NCBI GenBank assembly: GCA_015491595.1
Contig: WFVP01000037.1
Span: 1-6,805, forward strand
Direction: 5' to 3'
DNA: 6,805 bases
DNA from: Anaerolineales bacterium
Lineage (GTDB): Bacteria > Chloroflexota > Anaerolineae > Anaerolineales > DRMV01
Within the stretch, counting starts at the first letter, position 1. Each line of letters begins with the position of its first letter. This document shows positions 1-5,830 of the stretch, piece after piece. Below the pieces are notes generated by a model, which saw nothing but the letters and a program-made list of their open reading frames with translations, was not told the origin of the DNA and did no database searches. Both the position numbers and the translations under genes were made by a program.

Positions 1-215
1 CCCCCAACGTGGCCCCCACCCCGGTCACTCCGACGGCCACACCGACCCCGGTACCCGCGCCCCAGGTGCGGGTCTGGGTGTCCCCCGCCTGGGGACCGGG
101 CACCCCCGGTGGGTCGGTGTTGGCGGAAGTCCTGGACGGTTGGGCCAGCCACAACCAGGGCAGACGTCGCGTCGTACGCATGGTTCCCCGTCCCCGTTCC
201 CTCGTCATCCCGCGT
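1..215 (+). pseudogene. Fragment of a solute-binding-type lipoprotein gene, 5' end outside the window, 3' end apparently lost
   Basis: The plus-strand frame using codons that begin at positions 3, 6, 9 and so on enters the window open. It reads a Thr/Pro-rich linker (APTPVTPTATPTPVPAP) followed by QVRVWVSPAWGPG and TPGGSVLAEVLDGWASHNQG. That layout, a TP linker, a first beta strand and an amphipathic helix, resembles the start of the mature part of extracellular ABC-transporter solute-binding lipoproteins in Chloroflexota, which are normally about 400 residues or more. The resemblance is from memory of the family, not from a search. After about position 165 the frame turns Arg-rich and then runs antisense through the neighbouring isomerase gene, and neither other plus frame continues the fold. 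I infer a gene cut off at its 3' side, or a junction of unrelated sequence. The exact end is unknown; the end given is only the last base before the convergent isomerase gene. Confidence 0.4.
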
Positions 216-1598
216 TTACGGCGTCGGCGTAGGCGTGGGCGGCTGCACCGTCACCGGCTGCAGCACCGGCGTGGGCGGCGAGAGCACCAGGCGGAACTGC
301 GGCGGCACTTCGGGCTTATCGGGCACGTATTTCATCCACACCTCGTCGTAGATTTCGATGTCGGCCTGGGCCTTGGCCTCGGCCAGCCAGCTCTCATAGC
401 GCTCCTGGATGCGGGCCTGGAGCTGGTCGTCCCGCAAGGGACGGACTTCCTTGCCCAGGACCTGCAGGATGTGCCACCCGTAAGGCGTGGCCACCACGCC
501 GCTGATTTCTCCCACCTCCAGGGCAAAGGCCACATCTTCAAAGGGTTTCACCGTATCGCCCCGGGCAATCCAGCCCAAGTCCCCGCCCTGGGCCGCGGTG
601 CTGCGGTCCTCGCTGTACTCCTGCGCCAACTGGAACCAGGACTCGCCCTTCTGCAAGCGCTCCAGAAGCTCCTTGGCCACCTCCTCCTCGGGCACCAGAA
701 TGTGGCGCACCCAAACCTGCTCTTCCTCCTTGGGCACGTCCTCGGCCAAGATTTCCAGGAACTTCTCCCGATAGAGCAGGTCGCGGAAGAGGGCCCGCAA
801 GTCGGCCATGGAGAGTCCGGTGTCCTTCAAAAAGGCCTTGAGGTCCTCCTGGAAGCGCTGCTCCGTATAGGGCGTTGGGGTGGGGGAAGGCGCTTCAGGC
901 GCTTCCGGTGTGGCTTCCAGGGCCAGGGTGGGCACCGCGGTGGGCGTGGCCTGGACCTCGGTCGTGGGTGTGGGAGAGGGGCCCTCGGTGGGCGTCGGGG
1001 TGATGTCTGGCGTCAGCAGGGCGATTTGCGTCGGGGAAAGGGTGGAAGTGGCCCAGGGTGTGGCGGTGGGCTCGGGCGTAGGCGTACCGTTGGGATAGTA
1101 CCCGAAGGCCTCCTGGATGGCCTTCTCAATCTCCTCATCCGTCACGGTGATGCCTCGGCGTTCCATCTCCTGGCGAATCAACGCGTCCTCAATCATGCTG
1201 TCCAGCACCTGCTTGCCCATCGCTTCAGGGTCGTCCAGCAACTGGACCCAGGCCTCGATTTGGGGATCCAGGGGCATTTGCAACCCCGCGGATTGGAACT
1301 GCTGGTACATGATGAGGTAGGAACCGATGCGCCGGATGATCAACGTCCGGTGGAACTTGACCCGGGCCTGGAACTCCCGCACGTAGATAGGCTCGCCGTT
1401 GACGCGGGCCACCACCTTCCGGGGCACGAGGACGTACTCCCACACCAGGCCCAGGGCCAGCAGCACCACCACCACGGCGATGAGACCGCCGAACATGAGC
1501 AGCACCCGACGCTGCTGCTCCTGCAGGCGCGTGCGGATGGCCCGGTACTTGCGACTTTGCTCGAGAATACGACCGTGTTCACGTTCTTTCTTCGTCAT
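216..1598 (-). CDS. Membrane-anchored parvulin-type peptidyl-prolyl cis-trans isomerase (SurA/PrsA-like)
   Basis: The protein has 460 residues. It probably catalyses proline cis-trans isomerisation and acts as a folding chaperone outside the membrane. A basic N-terminus (1-31) precedes one hydrophobic segment (about 32-58), with no lipobox, so it is an N-in signal anchor. A SurA_N-like helical domain begins with ARVNGEPIYVREF (64-76). It is split by a Thr/Pro-rich insertion (about 171-243) and resumes as EQRFQEDLKAFLKDTGLSMA (246-265). The parvulin domain covers about 296-383: VRHILV with H299, GGDLGWI (338-344), the F353 region, and GEISGVVATPYGWHI with H376. The C-terminus is another TP tail. 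A clear Shine-Dalgarno (GGGAGGT) lies 5-6 bases before the ATG. It follows rpsR by 118 bases that hold two hairpins, so it may be expressed separately from the ribosomal operon. The family is clear; its client proteins are unknown. Confidence 0.93.
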   Translation of the reverse strand: MTKKEREHGRILEQSRKYRAIRTRLQEQQRRVLLMFGGLIAVVVVLLALGLVWEYVLVPRKVVARVNGEPIYVREFQARVKFHRTLIIRRIGSYLIMYQQFQSAGLQMPLDPQIEAWVQLLDDPEAMGKQVLDSMIEDALIRQEMERRGITVTDEEIEKAIQEAFGYYPNGTPTPEPTATPWATSTLSPTQIALLTPDITPTPTEGPSPTPTTEVQATPTAVPTLALEATPEAPEAPSPTPTPYTEQRFQEDLKAFLKDTGLSMADLRALFRDLLYREKFLEILAEDVPKEEEQVWVRHILVPEEEVAKELLERLQKGESWFQLAQEYSEDRSTAAQGGDLGWIARGDTVKPFEDVAFALEVGEISGVVATPYGWHILQVLGKEVRPLRDDQLQARIQERYESWLAEAKAQADIEIYDEVWMKYVPDKPEVPPQFRLVLSPPTPVLQPVTVQPPTPTPTP

Positions 1599-1620
1599 GG
1601 ATACCTCCCGTTTGGGGCAA

Positions 1621-1655
1621 AGGTTAGGGGCGACGCTACAACGCCGCCCCTACCT
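1621..1655. repeat. Imperfect palindrome between rpsR and the isomerase gene
   Basis: Left arm AGGTTAGGGGCGACG (1621-1635) pairs with CGCCGCCCCTACCT (1642-1655) around a six-base loop, with one bulged T and one A-C mismatch. Neither side is followed by a T tract, so it does not look like an intrinsic terminator. The GTAGGGGCG...CGCCCCTAC core resembles short intergenic palindromes scattered through many bacterial genomes, including Chloroflexota; that comparison is from memory. It sits only about 10 bases before the isomerase Shine-Dalgarno and could act as a transcript-processing or stability element. Confidence 0.6.
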
Positions 1656-1703
1656 GAGCGTTGGGAATGCCGGGGATAAACGTGGAATCGACCTCGCGAC
1701 GGC

Positions 1704-1737
1704 ACGGAAGGCGCACTCACCGCAAGCGCACTTCCGT
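1704..1737 (-). other. Stem-loop enclosing the rpsR stop codon
   Basis: On the plus strand ACGGAAG plus GCGC (1704-1714) pairs with GCGC, a bulged A, and CTTCCGT (1726-1737). This gives 11 base pairs around an 11-base loop that contains the rpsR TGA (1717-1719). In the minus-strand transcript no U run follows. It may mark or protect the 3' end of the rpsF-ssb-rpsR message, or it may simply be fortuitous pairing in GC-rich DNA. Confidence 0.45.
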
Positions 1738-2016
1738 CAGGTACGGCAGCATGGCCAGGTAGCGGGCCCGCTTAATGGCCCGGGCCAGTTGCCGCTGGTG
1801 CTTGGCGCACACGCCCGTCTGCTTCCGGCCCTTGATTTTGGCATCCTCGCTCAAAAAGCGCCGCAGGATGTCGACGTCCTTGTAGTCAATCTTCTCGATG
1901 CGTTCCACGCAGAAGAAACACACCCGGGGGCGTGCATAGTAGCGCCGCTGGGGTTGCTGGCGCGTGCTGGTCTGTTGGGTTTGGGTCGTTTGGGTTTGTG
2001 CGGTTTGCTCCGCCAC
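1717..2016 (-). CDS. rpsR: 30S ribosomal protein S18
   Basis: The protein has 99 residues and is a component of the small-subunit platform that pairs with S6. The body is typical S18: [31 protein letters not shown], and [20 protein letters not shown] followed by LPY. C33, C36, C70 and H73 form the zinc-binding set of C+ type S18. Residues 1-22 are an unusual Gln/Thr-rich lead, so the protein is longer than the common 70-80 residues. The start codon is GTG (2014-2016). It is supported by a strong Shine-Dalgarno, AGAGGAGGTG on the minus strand at about 2020-2029, four to six bases upstream. It is the last gene of rpsF-ssb-rpsR, 46 bases after ssb. Identity is certain. Confidence 0.98.
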   Translation of the reverse strand: MAEQTAQTQTTQTQQTSTRQQPQRRYYARPRVCFFCVERIEKIDYKDVDILRRFLSEDAKIKGRKQTGVCAKHQRQLARAIKRARYLAMLPYLTEVRLR

Positions 2017-2062
2017 GGTTCACCTCCTCTTGCATCTTCAGGGATAACCTTCAAAGGCCCCG

Positions 2063-2596
2063 TCAGGAAGAGGATTCCGGGGTGTCGGGAATCCACGAGG
2101 CCTCGCTCAAATCGTCTTCGGACGAAGGGGACGCCTCGTCGTTGGGAAAGCCCTCCGGCGACTCCCCGTCGTCGCTGAAGGACGCCTCCTCGCCGGGCGC
2201 CACGGCTTCCACGGACTGCTCCAGGGATGCCTCTTCTTCCTCGCTGCGGAACCGACGTCGCCGTCGGTCGCTCAGCACAATCATCTCGTTGGCCACGATT
2301 TCCACACTGTACCGTCGGTTGCCCTGCGCATCCTCCCAGCGTCGGGTCTTGAGCCGTCCCTCAATGTACACCCGTTCCCCTTTGCTCAGAAACTGCTTGC
2401 AAATCTCGGCCAGGTTGCCCCAAGCCACCACCTGGAACCACTCGGTCTCGCTCCGGCGTTCGCCCGAGGATGTATTCCAGTAGCGGGTGGTGACCACCGG
2501 GAAGGTGACGATTACCTGCCCCGACGCCGTGTAGCGCAGCTCGGGGTCGCGTCCCAGATGACCGATGATCATGACTTTGTTCAGCCCGCGTCGCAT
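2063..2596 (-). CDS. ssb: Single-stranded DNA-binding protein
   Basis: The protein has 177 residues. It coats single-stranded DNA during replication, recombination and repair. The OB fold covers about residues 1-109, with the family signatures LNKVMIIGHLGRDPELRYT (5-23), ERRSETEWFQVVAWGNLAE (46-64), LSKGERVYIEGRLKTRRW (70-87) and RYSVEIVANEMIVL (95-108). A short Arg cluster (111-117) follows, then a long acidic, Ser/Glu/Asp-rich disordered tail. The tail ends in SWIPDTPESSS and not in the usual DDDIPF-like tip that recruits partner proteins. The ATG is preceded by AGAGGAGGT at ideal distance. It lies 18 bases after rpsF and 46 before rpsR, the classical arrangement. Confidence 0.97.
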   Translation of the reverse strand: MRRGLNKVMIIGHLGRDPELRYTASGQVIVTFPVVTTRYWNTSSGERRSETEWFQVVAWGNLAEICKQFLSKGERVYIEGRLKTRRWEDAQGNRRYSVEIVANEMIVLSDRRRRRFRSEEEEASLEQSVEAVAPGEEASFSDDGESPEGFPNDEASPSSEDDLSEASWIPDTPESSS

Positions 2597-2614
2597 CCCA
2601 TACCTCCTCTGCGA

Positions 2615-2959
2615 TCAATCTTCGTCCAATCGCACAATCAGATGGCGCATAATGGGTTCCTGGAAGCGCAGGAAACGCTGCACCTCATGCATTCCCTGGG
2701 CGGGCACCTGGAAATGCATCAGGACGTAGTGGGCATCCCGTCGTTTGCGAATGGGATAGGCCAAAAGACGCTTGCCCCAAAAGTCAATCTTGGTCACCTT
2801 GCCCCCAACCTGCTCAATACGCTCTTGGATACGCTTGACCAAATCCTGGACGGCTTTCTCCTCCAGGTCGGGATGCACCAGGAAGACCATTTCGTAGGGG
2901 CGGACACGGGGGGGTTTGGGGTAGAGTTCCAGGACATCAACACGATCTTTCTTGGCCAT
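2615..2959 (-). CDS. rpsF: 30S ribosomal protein S6
   Basis: The protein has 114 residues and belongs to the small-subunit platform, where it binds S18. The S6 fold is evident: RPYEMVFLVHPDLEEKAVQD, then IEQVGGKVTKIDFWGKRLLA, YPIRKRRDAHYVLMHFQ and IMRHLIVRLDED. About 14-18 residues (MAKKDRVDVLELYPKPPR) precede the usual start of the fold. Two adjacent ATGs are possible, at 2962 and 2959. The Shine-Dalgarno AGGAGG (2967-2972) lies 4 bases from the first and 7 from the second, so I prefer 2959. The frame stays open up to 3064, but that stretch carries the promoter and leader and is not coding. It is the first gene of the rpsF-ssb-rpsR operon and probably autoregulated through the leader described separately. 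Confidence 0.97.
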   Translation of the reverse strand: MAKKDRVDVLELYPKPPRVRPYEMVFLVHPDLEEKAVQDLVKRIQERIEQVGGKVTKIDFWGKRLLAYPIRKRRDAHYVLMHFQVPAQGMHEVQRFLRFQEPIMRHLIVRLDED

Positions 2960-2967
2960 CATGCAAC

Positions 2968-3015
2968 CTCCTTTCCACGGGTTTGCCCCCGGTCGCCGCC
3001 GGGAGCGGAAAGGAG
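2968..3015 (-). promoter_or_regulatory. rpsF leader hairpin sequestering the Shine-Dalgarno; candidate S6:S18 autoregulatory element
   Basis: In the minus-strand transcript CTCCTTTCCGC (3015-3005) pairs with GTGGAAAGGAG (2978-2968): eleven pairs including one G-U. The second strand holds most of the rpsF Shine-Dalgarno. Inside lies a second hairpin, CCCGG (3003-2999) with CCGGG (2992-2988) and loop CGGCGA, then an asymmetric unpaired stretch GGCAAACCC before the lower stem. rpsF leaders in several bacterial phyla are known to bind the S6:S18 complex and repress their own translation. The position, the Shine-Dalgarno masking and the nested stem-loop fit that role. Whether the specific S6:S18 contacts are present cannot be judged by eye. 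Confidence 0.6.
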
Positions 3016-3036
3016 CCTCCGAAGGAAGCCCTGGCA

Positions 3037-3064
3037 AGTGTAGCATAAAAGCGGGGATTTGCAA
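3037..3064 (-). promoter_or_regulatory. Sigma-70-type promoter for rpsF-ssb-rpsR
   Basis: On the minus strand a -35 box TTGCAA (3064-3059) is separated by 16 bases from a -10 box TACACT (3042-3037). The -10 box is directly preceded by TGC, an extended -10. Transcription would begin near 3030 and leave a leader of about 70 bases, which contains the Shine-Dalgarno-masking hairpin. This is also the most AT-rich patch in the gap. Confidence 0.6.
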
Positions 3065-3098
3065 GGGGGTTTGGTGCGGGGTTCACCTTAACGGAAGA

Positions 3099-3111
3099 GC
3101 GGTTCCACCCT
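3099..3111 (-). promoter_or_regulatory. T-box riboswitch core-like sequence, possibly a relic
   Basis: The minus strand reads AGGGTGGAACCGC, which matches the first 13 bases of the T-box consensus AGGGTGGNACCGCG. In real T-boxes the UGGNACC bulge pairs with the uncharged tRNA NCCA end. The usual completing half (a G/C-pairing segment and CGTCCCT) is not found downstream, and no aminoacyl-tRNA synthetase or amino-acid gene follows. About 135 bases of structured but unassigned sequence lie upstream as far as the khpB stop, enough in principle for a short Stem I. It is either a degenerate T-box left by rearrangement or a coincidence. Confidence 0.3.
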
Positions 3112-3144
3112 CCCTGCGGCCACGCTCGTCTGAAGCCCCAGGTG

Positions 3145-3169
3145 AAGAAAGGCCCGGGTATGGCCCGGG
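3145..3169 (-). terminator. Possible weak intrinsic terminator after the khpB/jag gene
   Basis: In the minus-strand transcript CCCGGG (3169-3164) pairs with CCCGGG (3158-3153) around loop CCATA. It is followed by CCTTTCTT, a short, interrupted pyrimidine tract. It lies about 80 bases beyond the khpB stop and before the rpsF promoter, the right place to end the rpmH operon. The T tract is weak, so termination may be partial. Confidence 0.4.
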
Positions 3170-3193
3170 AAGAGCATACAGGCCCCTTCCTCC

Positions 3194-3223
3194 AGGGGTT
3201 GGCTGCTCCCCGGAACCCCTTTT
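3194..3223 (+). terminator. Plus-strand terminator-like hairpin in the khpB-rpsF gap
   Basis: AGGGGTT (3194-3200) and AACCCCT (3214-3220) form a perfect seven-pair inverted repeat around a 13-base loop. On the plus strand the stem runs straight into a T stretch at 3220-3223. No plus-strand gene lies upstream, so it may instead be part of the structured leader read on the minus strand. Confidence 0.3.
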
Positions 3224-3248
3224 GTCGTCCCTCCCGTTGACGCGATGC

Positions 3249-3809
3249 CTACCGCTTGCGACGGCGACGGCGGCGAGGACGTTTTTCCATGTCCTCGTTG
3301 CTCCCCGCGTTCTTGGCCTGGCGAGGCAAAATGCGGACGCGACGTCGGGGCTCCTTGCCGACGGACTGGGTAAAGACGTGGGGGTGGTCCTGAAGGGTGA
3401 TGTGGATTTCCCGCCGCTCCCAAGCGGGCATGGGCTCGAGCTCGACCGGCTGCCCGGTGCGCATGACCTTCTCCGCCATGCGCAAGGCCAGCTGGTGAAG
3501 TTCGACCTTGCGGGGGTCATCCTCCGTGGCTTCCAGGGTGATGTTGACCGAGCGCTCCAGGCTCCGACTGGCCATCTGCTTGAGGAGGAACCCCAACGCC
3601 TCCCAGGGAAGCCCCTCGCTGCACTGCAGCAACTCTAAATCCGGGCCCCAGAGGTACACCCGGAAATTCAGGGGACCCTTCTCCGGCACCACGCGAACGC
3701 CCAGGTCCAGCCCCGCGAGACGGAGAAGGTCCCGGGTAAGGTGAAGCACCAGGGATTCGGCGGAATTTCGTTCCCCTCGACCGGCCTCCTTGCGACGTCG
3801 TCGTGCCAT
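3249..3809 (-). CDS. khpB: KhpB/Jag-like RNA-binding protein (KH-R3H)
   Basis: The protein has 186 residues. KhpB/Jag proteins bind many RNAs, often together with KhpA, and affect cell elongation and division. The R3H domain is clear at about 104-160: LALRMAEKVMRTGQPVELEP, then ERREIH carrying the R-x-x-x-H motif (R132, H136), then HPHVFTQSVGKEPRRRVRI. The preceding part (about 20-98) has the strand-helix pattern of the KH domain. Where the family has a GxxG RNA-binding loop (typically LIGRRGETLDALQYL), this protein reads LLQCSEGLPWEALGFL (60-75), so the first glycine and the basic residues are missing. There is no N-terminal Jag_N domain. Both ends are strongly basic: RRRRK at 3-7 and an Arg-rich tail from about 177. 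A GGGAGGG Shine-Dalgarno precedes the ATG. It lies 30 bases after yidC, the conserved pairing. Confidence 0.88.
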   Translation of the reverse strand: MARRRRKEAGRGERNSAESLVLHLTRDLLRLAGLDLGVRVVPEKGPLNFRVYLWGPDLELLQCSEGLPWEALGFLLKQMASRSLERSVNITLEATEDDPRKVELHQLALRMAEKVMRTGQPVELEPMPAWERREIHITLQDHPHVFTQSVGKEPRRRVRILPRQAKNAGSNEDMEKRPRRRRRRKR

Positions 3810-3839
3810 GGTCCCTCCCGTGAGGTGGCAAACCCGCGG

Positions 3840-4670
3840 TCAGGATGGCTTCCGGGAGAGCCAGGCCGGACGGGGCAGGGAAATCTTCCCCAGCAGGATG
3901 TACTGAAACACCGTCACCACATTGCTCACCAAGAAGTACAGGCCCAATCCCGCGGGGAAGGTCATGGTGATGTAGCCCAGGAACAGGGGCATGTACACGT
4001 TCATCATCTTGGTCATGGATTCCATCTGGTCGGGCTGGCTCGACTTCTTTCCCTTCTTCTGGCCCGCCTTCTTGGAAGCGCCCTTGGCGGCATCATCCTG
4101 GGGCTTGGCCGCCTGGGACATGAGCTTGGACTGGAAGTAGGTGCTCACACCCACCAGAATGGCCAGGACCGGGATCCCAAAGGGCAGGAAGGGCAGGGTC
4201 AACCGTTCCGGCCGGGCCAAATCCATCCACAAGAAGCGGCTGTCAATGGGCAGAAGGCGCTCCGCATGCAGGGAAGGGTACAGGTGGCGCACCAACTCCA
4301 AGAGTTGGGCCGGAGTGTTCCCCAGGGCCAGAATGATGGCCTGATACAGGCCGAAGATAATGGGGAGTTGCAGCAAAAGGGGAAGACAGGAGCCGAACGG
4401 GTTCACCCCCAGTTCCTGGTACAGTTTCATCTGTTCCTGGGCCAGGCGCTCCCGGTCGTTCTTGTACTTTTCCTGGATTTCCTTCCAGCGGGGATCCTGC
4501 TGGAGGCGCATCATGGCCTCCTGACTTTTGGTCTGCTGCTTCAATAAAGGGTGCAGCAACAAACGTACCAACACCGTAAAGAGGATGATGGCCAACCCGA
4601 AATCGCCTACGTACGTGTAAAGCCACAAGAGCAAGTTCAACATAGGCTGGAGGATGAATCGCGTCCACAT
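3840..4670 (-). CDS. yidC: Membrane protein insertase YidC (YidC/Oxa1/SpoIIIJ family)
   Basis: The protein has 276 residues. It inserts and folds membrane proteins, alone or with SecYEG. It lacks the large periplasmic domain of proteobacterial YidC and has the short SpoIIIJ-like form. The hallmark GDFGLAIILFTVLVRLLLHP (22-41) holds the groove arginine R36. A charged helical hairpin follows (about 46-86: QQTKSQEAMMRLQQDP to MKLYQELGVNP), then PFGSCLPLLLQLPIIFGLYQ (91-110). Further membrane segments lie at about 158-181, 226-246 and 244-262. A Lys/Ala-rich insertion (about 183-216, AAKGASKKAGQKKGKK) sits in a loop. There is no lipobox at the start. GGAAGG lies six bases before the ATG. The neighbours, yidD and the lipoprotein upstream and khpB 30 bases downstream, support the call. 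Confidence 0.97.
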   Translation of the reverse strand: MWTRFILQPMLNLLLWLYTYVGDFGLAIILFTVLVRLLLHPLLKQQTKSQEAMMRLQQDPRWKEIQEKYKNDRERLAQEQMKLYQELGVNPFGSCLPLLLQLPIIFGLYQAIILALGNTPAQLLELVRHLYPSLHAERLLPIDSRFLWMDLARPERLTLPFLPFGIPVLAILVGVSTYFQSKLMSQAAKPQDDAAKGASKKAGQKKGKKSSQPDQMESMTKMMNVYMPLFLGYITMTFPAGLGLYFLVSNVVTVFQYILLGKISLPRPAWLSRKPS

Positions 4671-4702
4671 TGGAACCTTCCTTCCCTACGCGCGAGGTGG
4701 TG

Positions 4703-5824
4703 TCATTTCTTTCCCGAATAGGTCCACATCACCTGGCCGGTCTCCGGGTTCAGAGCCAGCACCTGGGGCGGCGAGGTATGAATCACGAGGTAAAGGCGCC
4801 CCTGTCCCAAAGCCGGCGCGGTGTAGAGTTTCTTCTCCCACGCTTCATCCTGCTTGGACCATTGTACATCCCCCGAATCCGCCTTCAAAGCCCACAGGGT
4901 GCCGCCTTCGGTCACCACGTACAGAGTGTTCGTGTCCCTATCCCACGTAGAGCGGGCCACAATGGCGCCGTCCAGGGTCTTCTCCCAAAGGGTCTCCCCC
5001 GTGCGCGGGTTCAGGGCCAGGAGAAGACCGTCCATGGTACCTACGTACACGGCCTCACCCTGGGTGGGGGTGTGCCAGAGCCAGGCTTCCTGCGCGGCCT
5101 GCCAGAGGATGTCCCCGGTATCCGGTGCCAGGGCGTAGAGACCCGCTCCATAGGTGGGCACGAAAAGGGCGTCCTCCGTGGCCAATGGGCCGGCTCCTAT
5201 TGCGGCGTTCAGGTTCTGCTTCCACACCAGGCGCCCCGTCGCGGCCTCCAGGGCATACAGGTAGTGGTCCATGCTGGCCGCGTACAGCCGGCCCTGCGCG
5301 ACCGGCGCATCGGCCCACAAAGGACCGCCCGCGGTGAAGGTCCACCGCACCTGACCGTCGGGGGTCAGGGCGTATAAGGTGCCGTTGCTGTTGGGCGCGA
5401 ACAGAGTGTCCTCGTTGTAGGTCACGCCGGCGATGAAGGGATGTTCCGAATTCTCCAGGGTCCACCGGACCTGGCCGGTTGCCGGATCCAGGCTGTACAG
5501 CGTGCCCTGCTGGTCCCCCACGAGCACCTGACCGCCGCCCAGAGGAACCACCCGGGCCGGCGCGGTAAAGAGGGGCTTGCCCTCTTCGGGGAAGGTCCAG
5601 AGGGCCTGGCCGGTCTCGGGATCCAAGGCCACCACGGTGGAATCGCCGGAAACGTACAGGCGCTCCTCGTCCTGGGCGATGCCAGGCCAGCCCGGCGCCA
5701 CCCGGGTGGCGCATCCTGCGGCCACCCCGACCAGGAACAACCCCAGGAAGAGGACCCACCCTCTCACGGAGGGGCCACGGGAAACCAACGTACGCAGGGG
5801 TAACGACCGAATCCTGGGATGCAT
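4703..5824 (-). CDS. PQQ-type eight-bladed beta-propeller lipoprotein (BamB-like)
   Basis: The protein has 373 residues. A basic N-terminus and hydrophobic stretch (about 22-37) lead to a lipobox VAAGC, with Cys38 as the lipidated residue, so it should be tethered outside the membrane. Eight repeats of the form hyd-x-ALxPxTGxxxW begin at about 64, 109, 150, 189, 229, 268, 310 and 355 (for example VVALDPETGQALW and VLALNPETGQVMW), which implies a closed eight-bladed propeller. No enzymatic domain is attached, so it is probably a protein-binding scaffold and not a quinoprotein dehydrogenase. BamB, from the outer-membrane assembly complex, has the same fold, but orthology is not shown. The start at 5824 is chosen because AGGAAGG (5831-5837) lies six bases away. 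ATGs at 5830 and 5857 would touch or precede it. It is 32 bases before yidC, so co-expression is likely. Confidence 0.9.
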   Translation of the reverse strand: MHPRIRSLPLRTLVSRGPSVRGWVLFLGLFLVGVAAGCATRVAPGWPGIAQDEERLYVSGDSTVVALDPETGQALWTFPEEGKPLFTAPARVVPLGGGQVLVGDQQGTLYSLDPATGQVRWTLENSEHPFIAGVTYNEDTLFAPNSNGTLYALTPDGQVRWTFTAGGPLWADAPVAQGRLYAASMDHYLYALEAATGRLVWKQNLNAAIGAGPLATEDALFVPTYGAGLYALAPDTGDILWQAAQEAWLWHTPTQGEAVYVGTMDGLLLALNPRTGETLWEKTLDGAIVARSTWDRDTNTLYVVTEGGTLWALKADSGDVQWSKQDEAWEKKLYTAPALGQGRLYLVIHTSPPQVLALNPETGQVMWTYSGKK

Positions 5825-5830
5825 TGCCAT

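Noticed and set aside
1..208. Minus-strand start MRTTRRLPWLWLA (ATG at 181) or its in-frame ATG at 208, resembling a signal peptide
   Set aside because: The continuation (Gly/Val repeats antisense to the TP linker) is not protein-like. The plus strand reads far more naturally, and third-codon-position GC is no help because both frames share it.
880..1098. GTGGGCGT-like repeats as a tandem repeat or CRISPR-like array
   Set aside because: They are irregular Thr/Pro codons of the isomerase linker, with no constant repeat or spacer pattern.
1621..1655. Intrinsic terminator at the palindrome
   Set aside because: No T tract on either strand follows the stem.
216..1679. Long plus-strand reading frame continuing from the left edge through the isomerase region
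   Set aside because: Beyond about position 215 it is the antisense of a well-recognised isomerase gene, and its protein is Arg/His/Gly-rich without any recognisable domain.
2960..3064. Longer rpsF reading frame starting at 3064
   Set aside because: The added residues do not match S6, and the stretch contains the promoter and the Shine-Dalgarno-masking hairpin. AGGAGG lies next to the inner ATGs.
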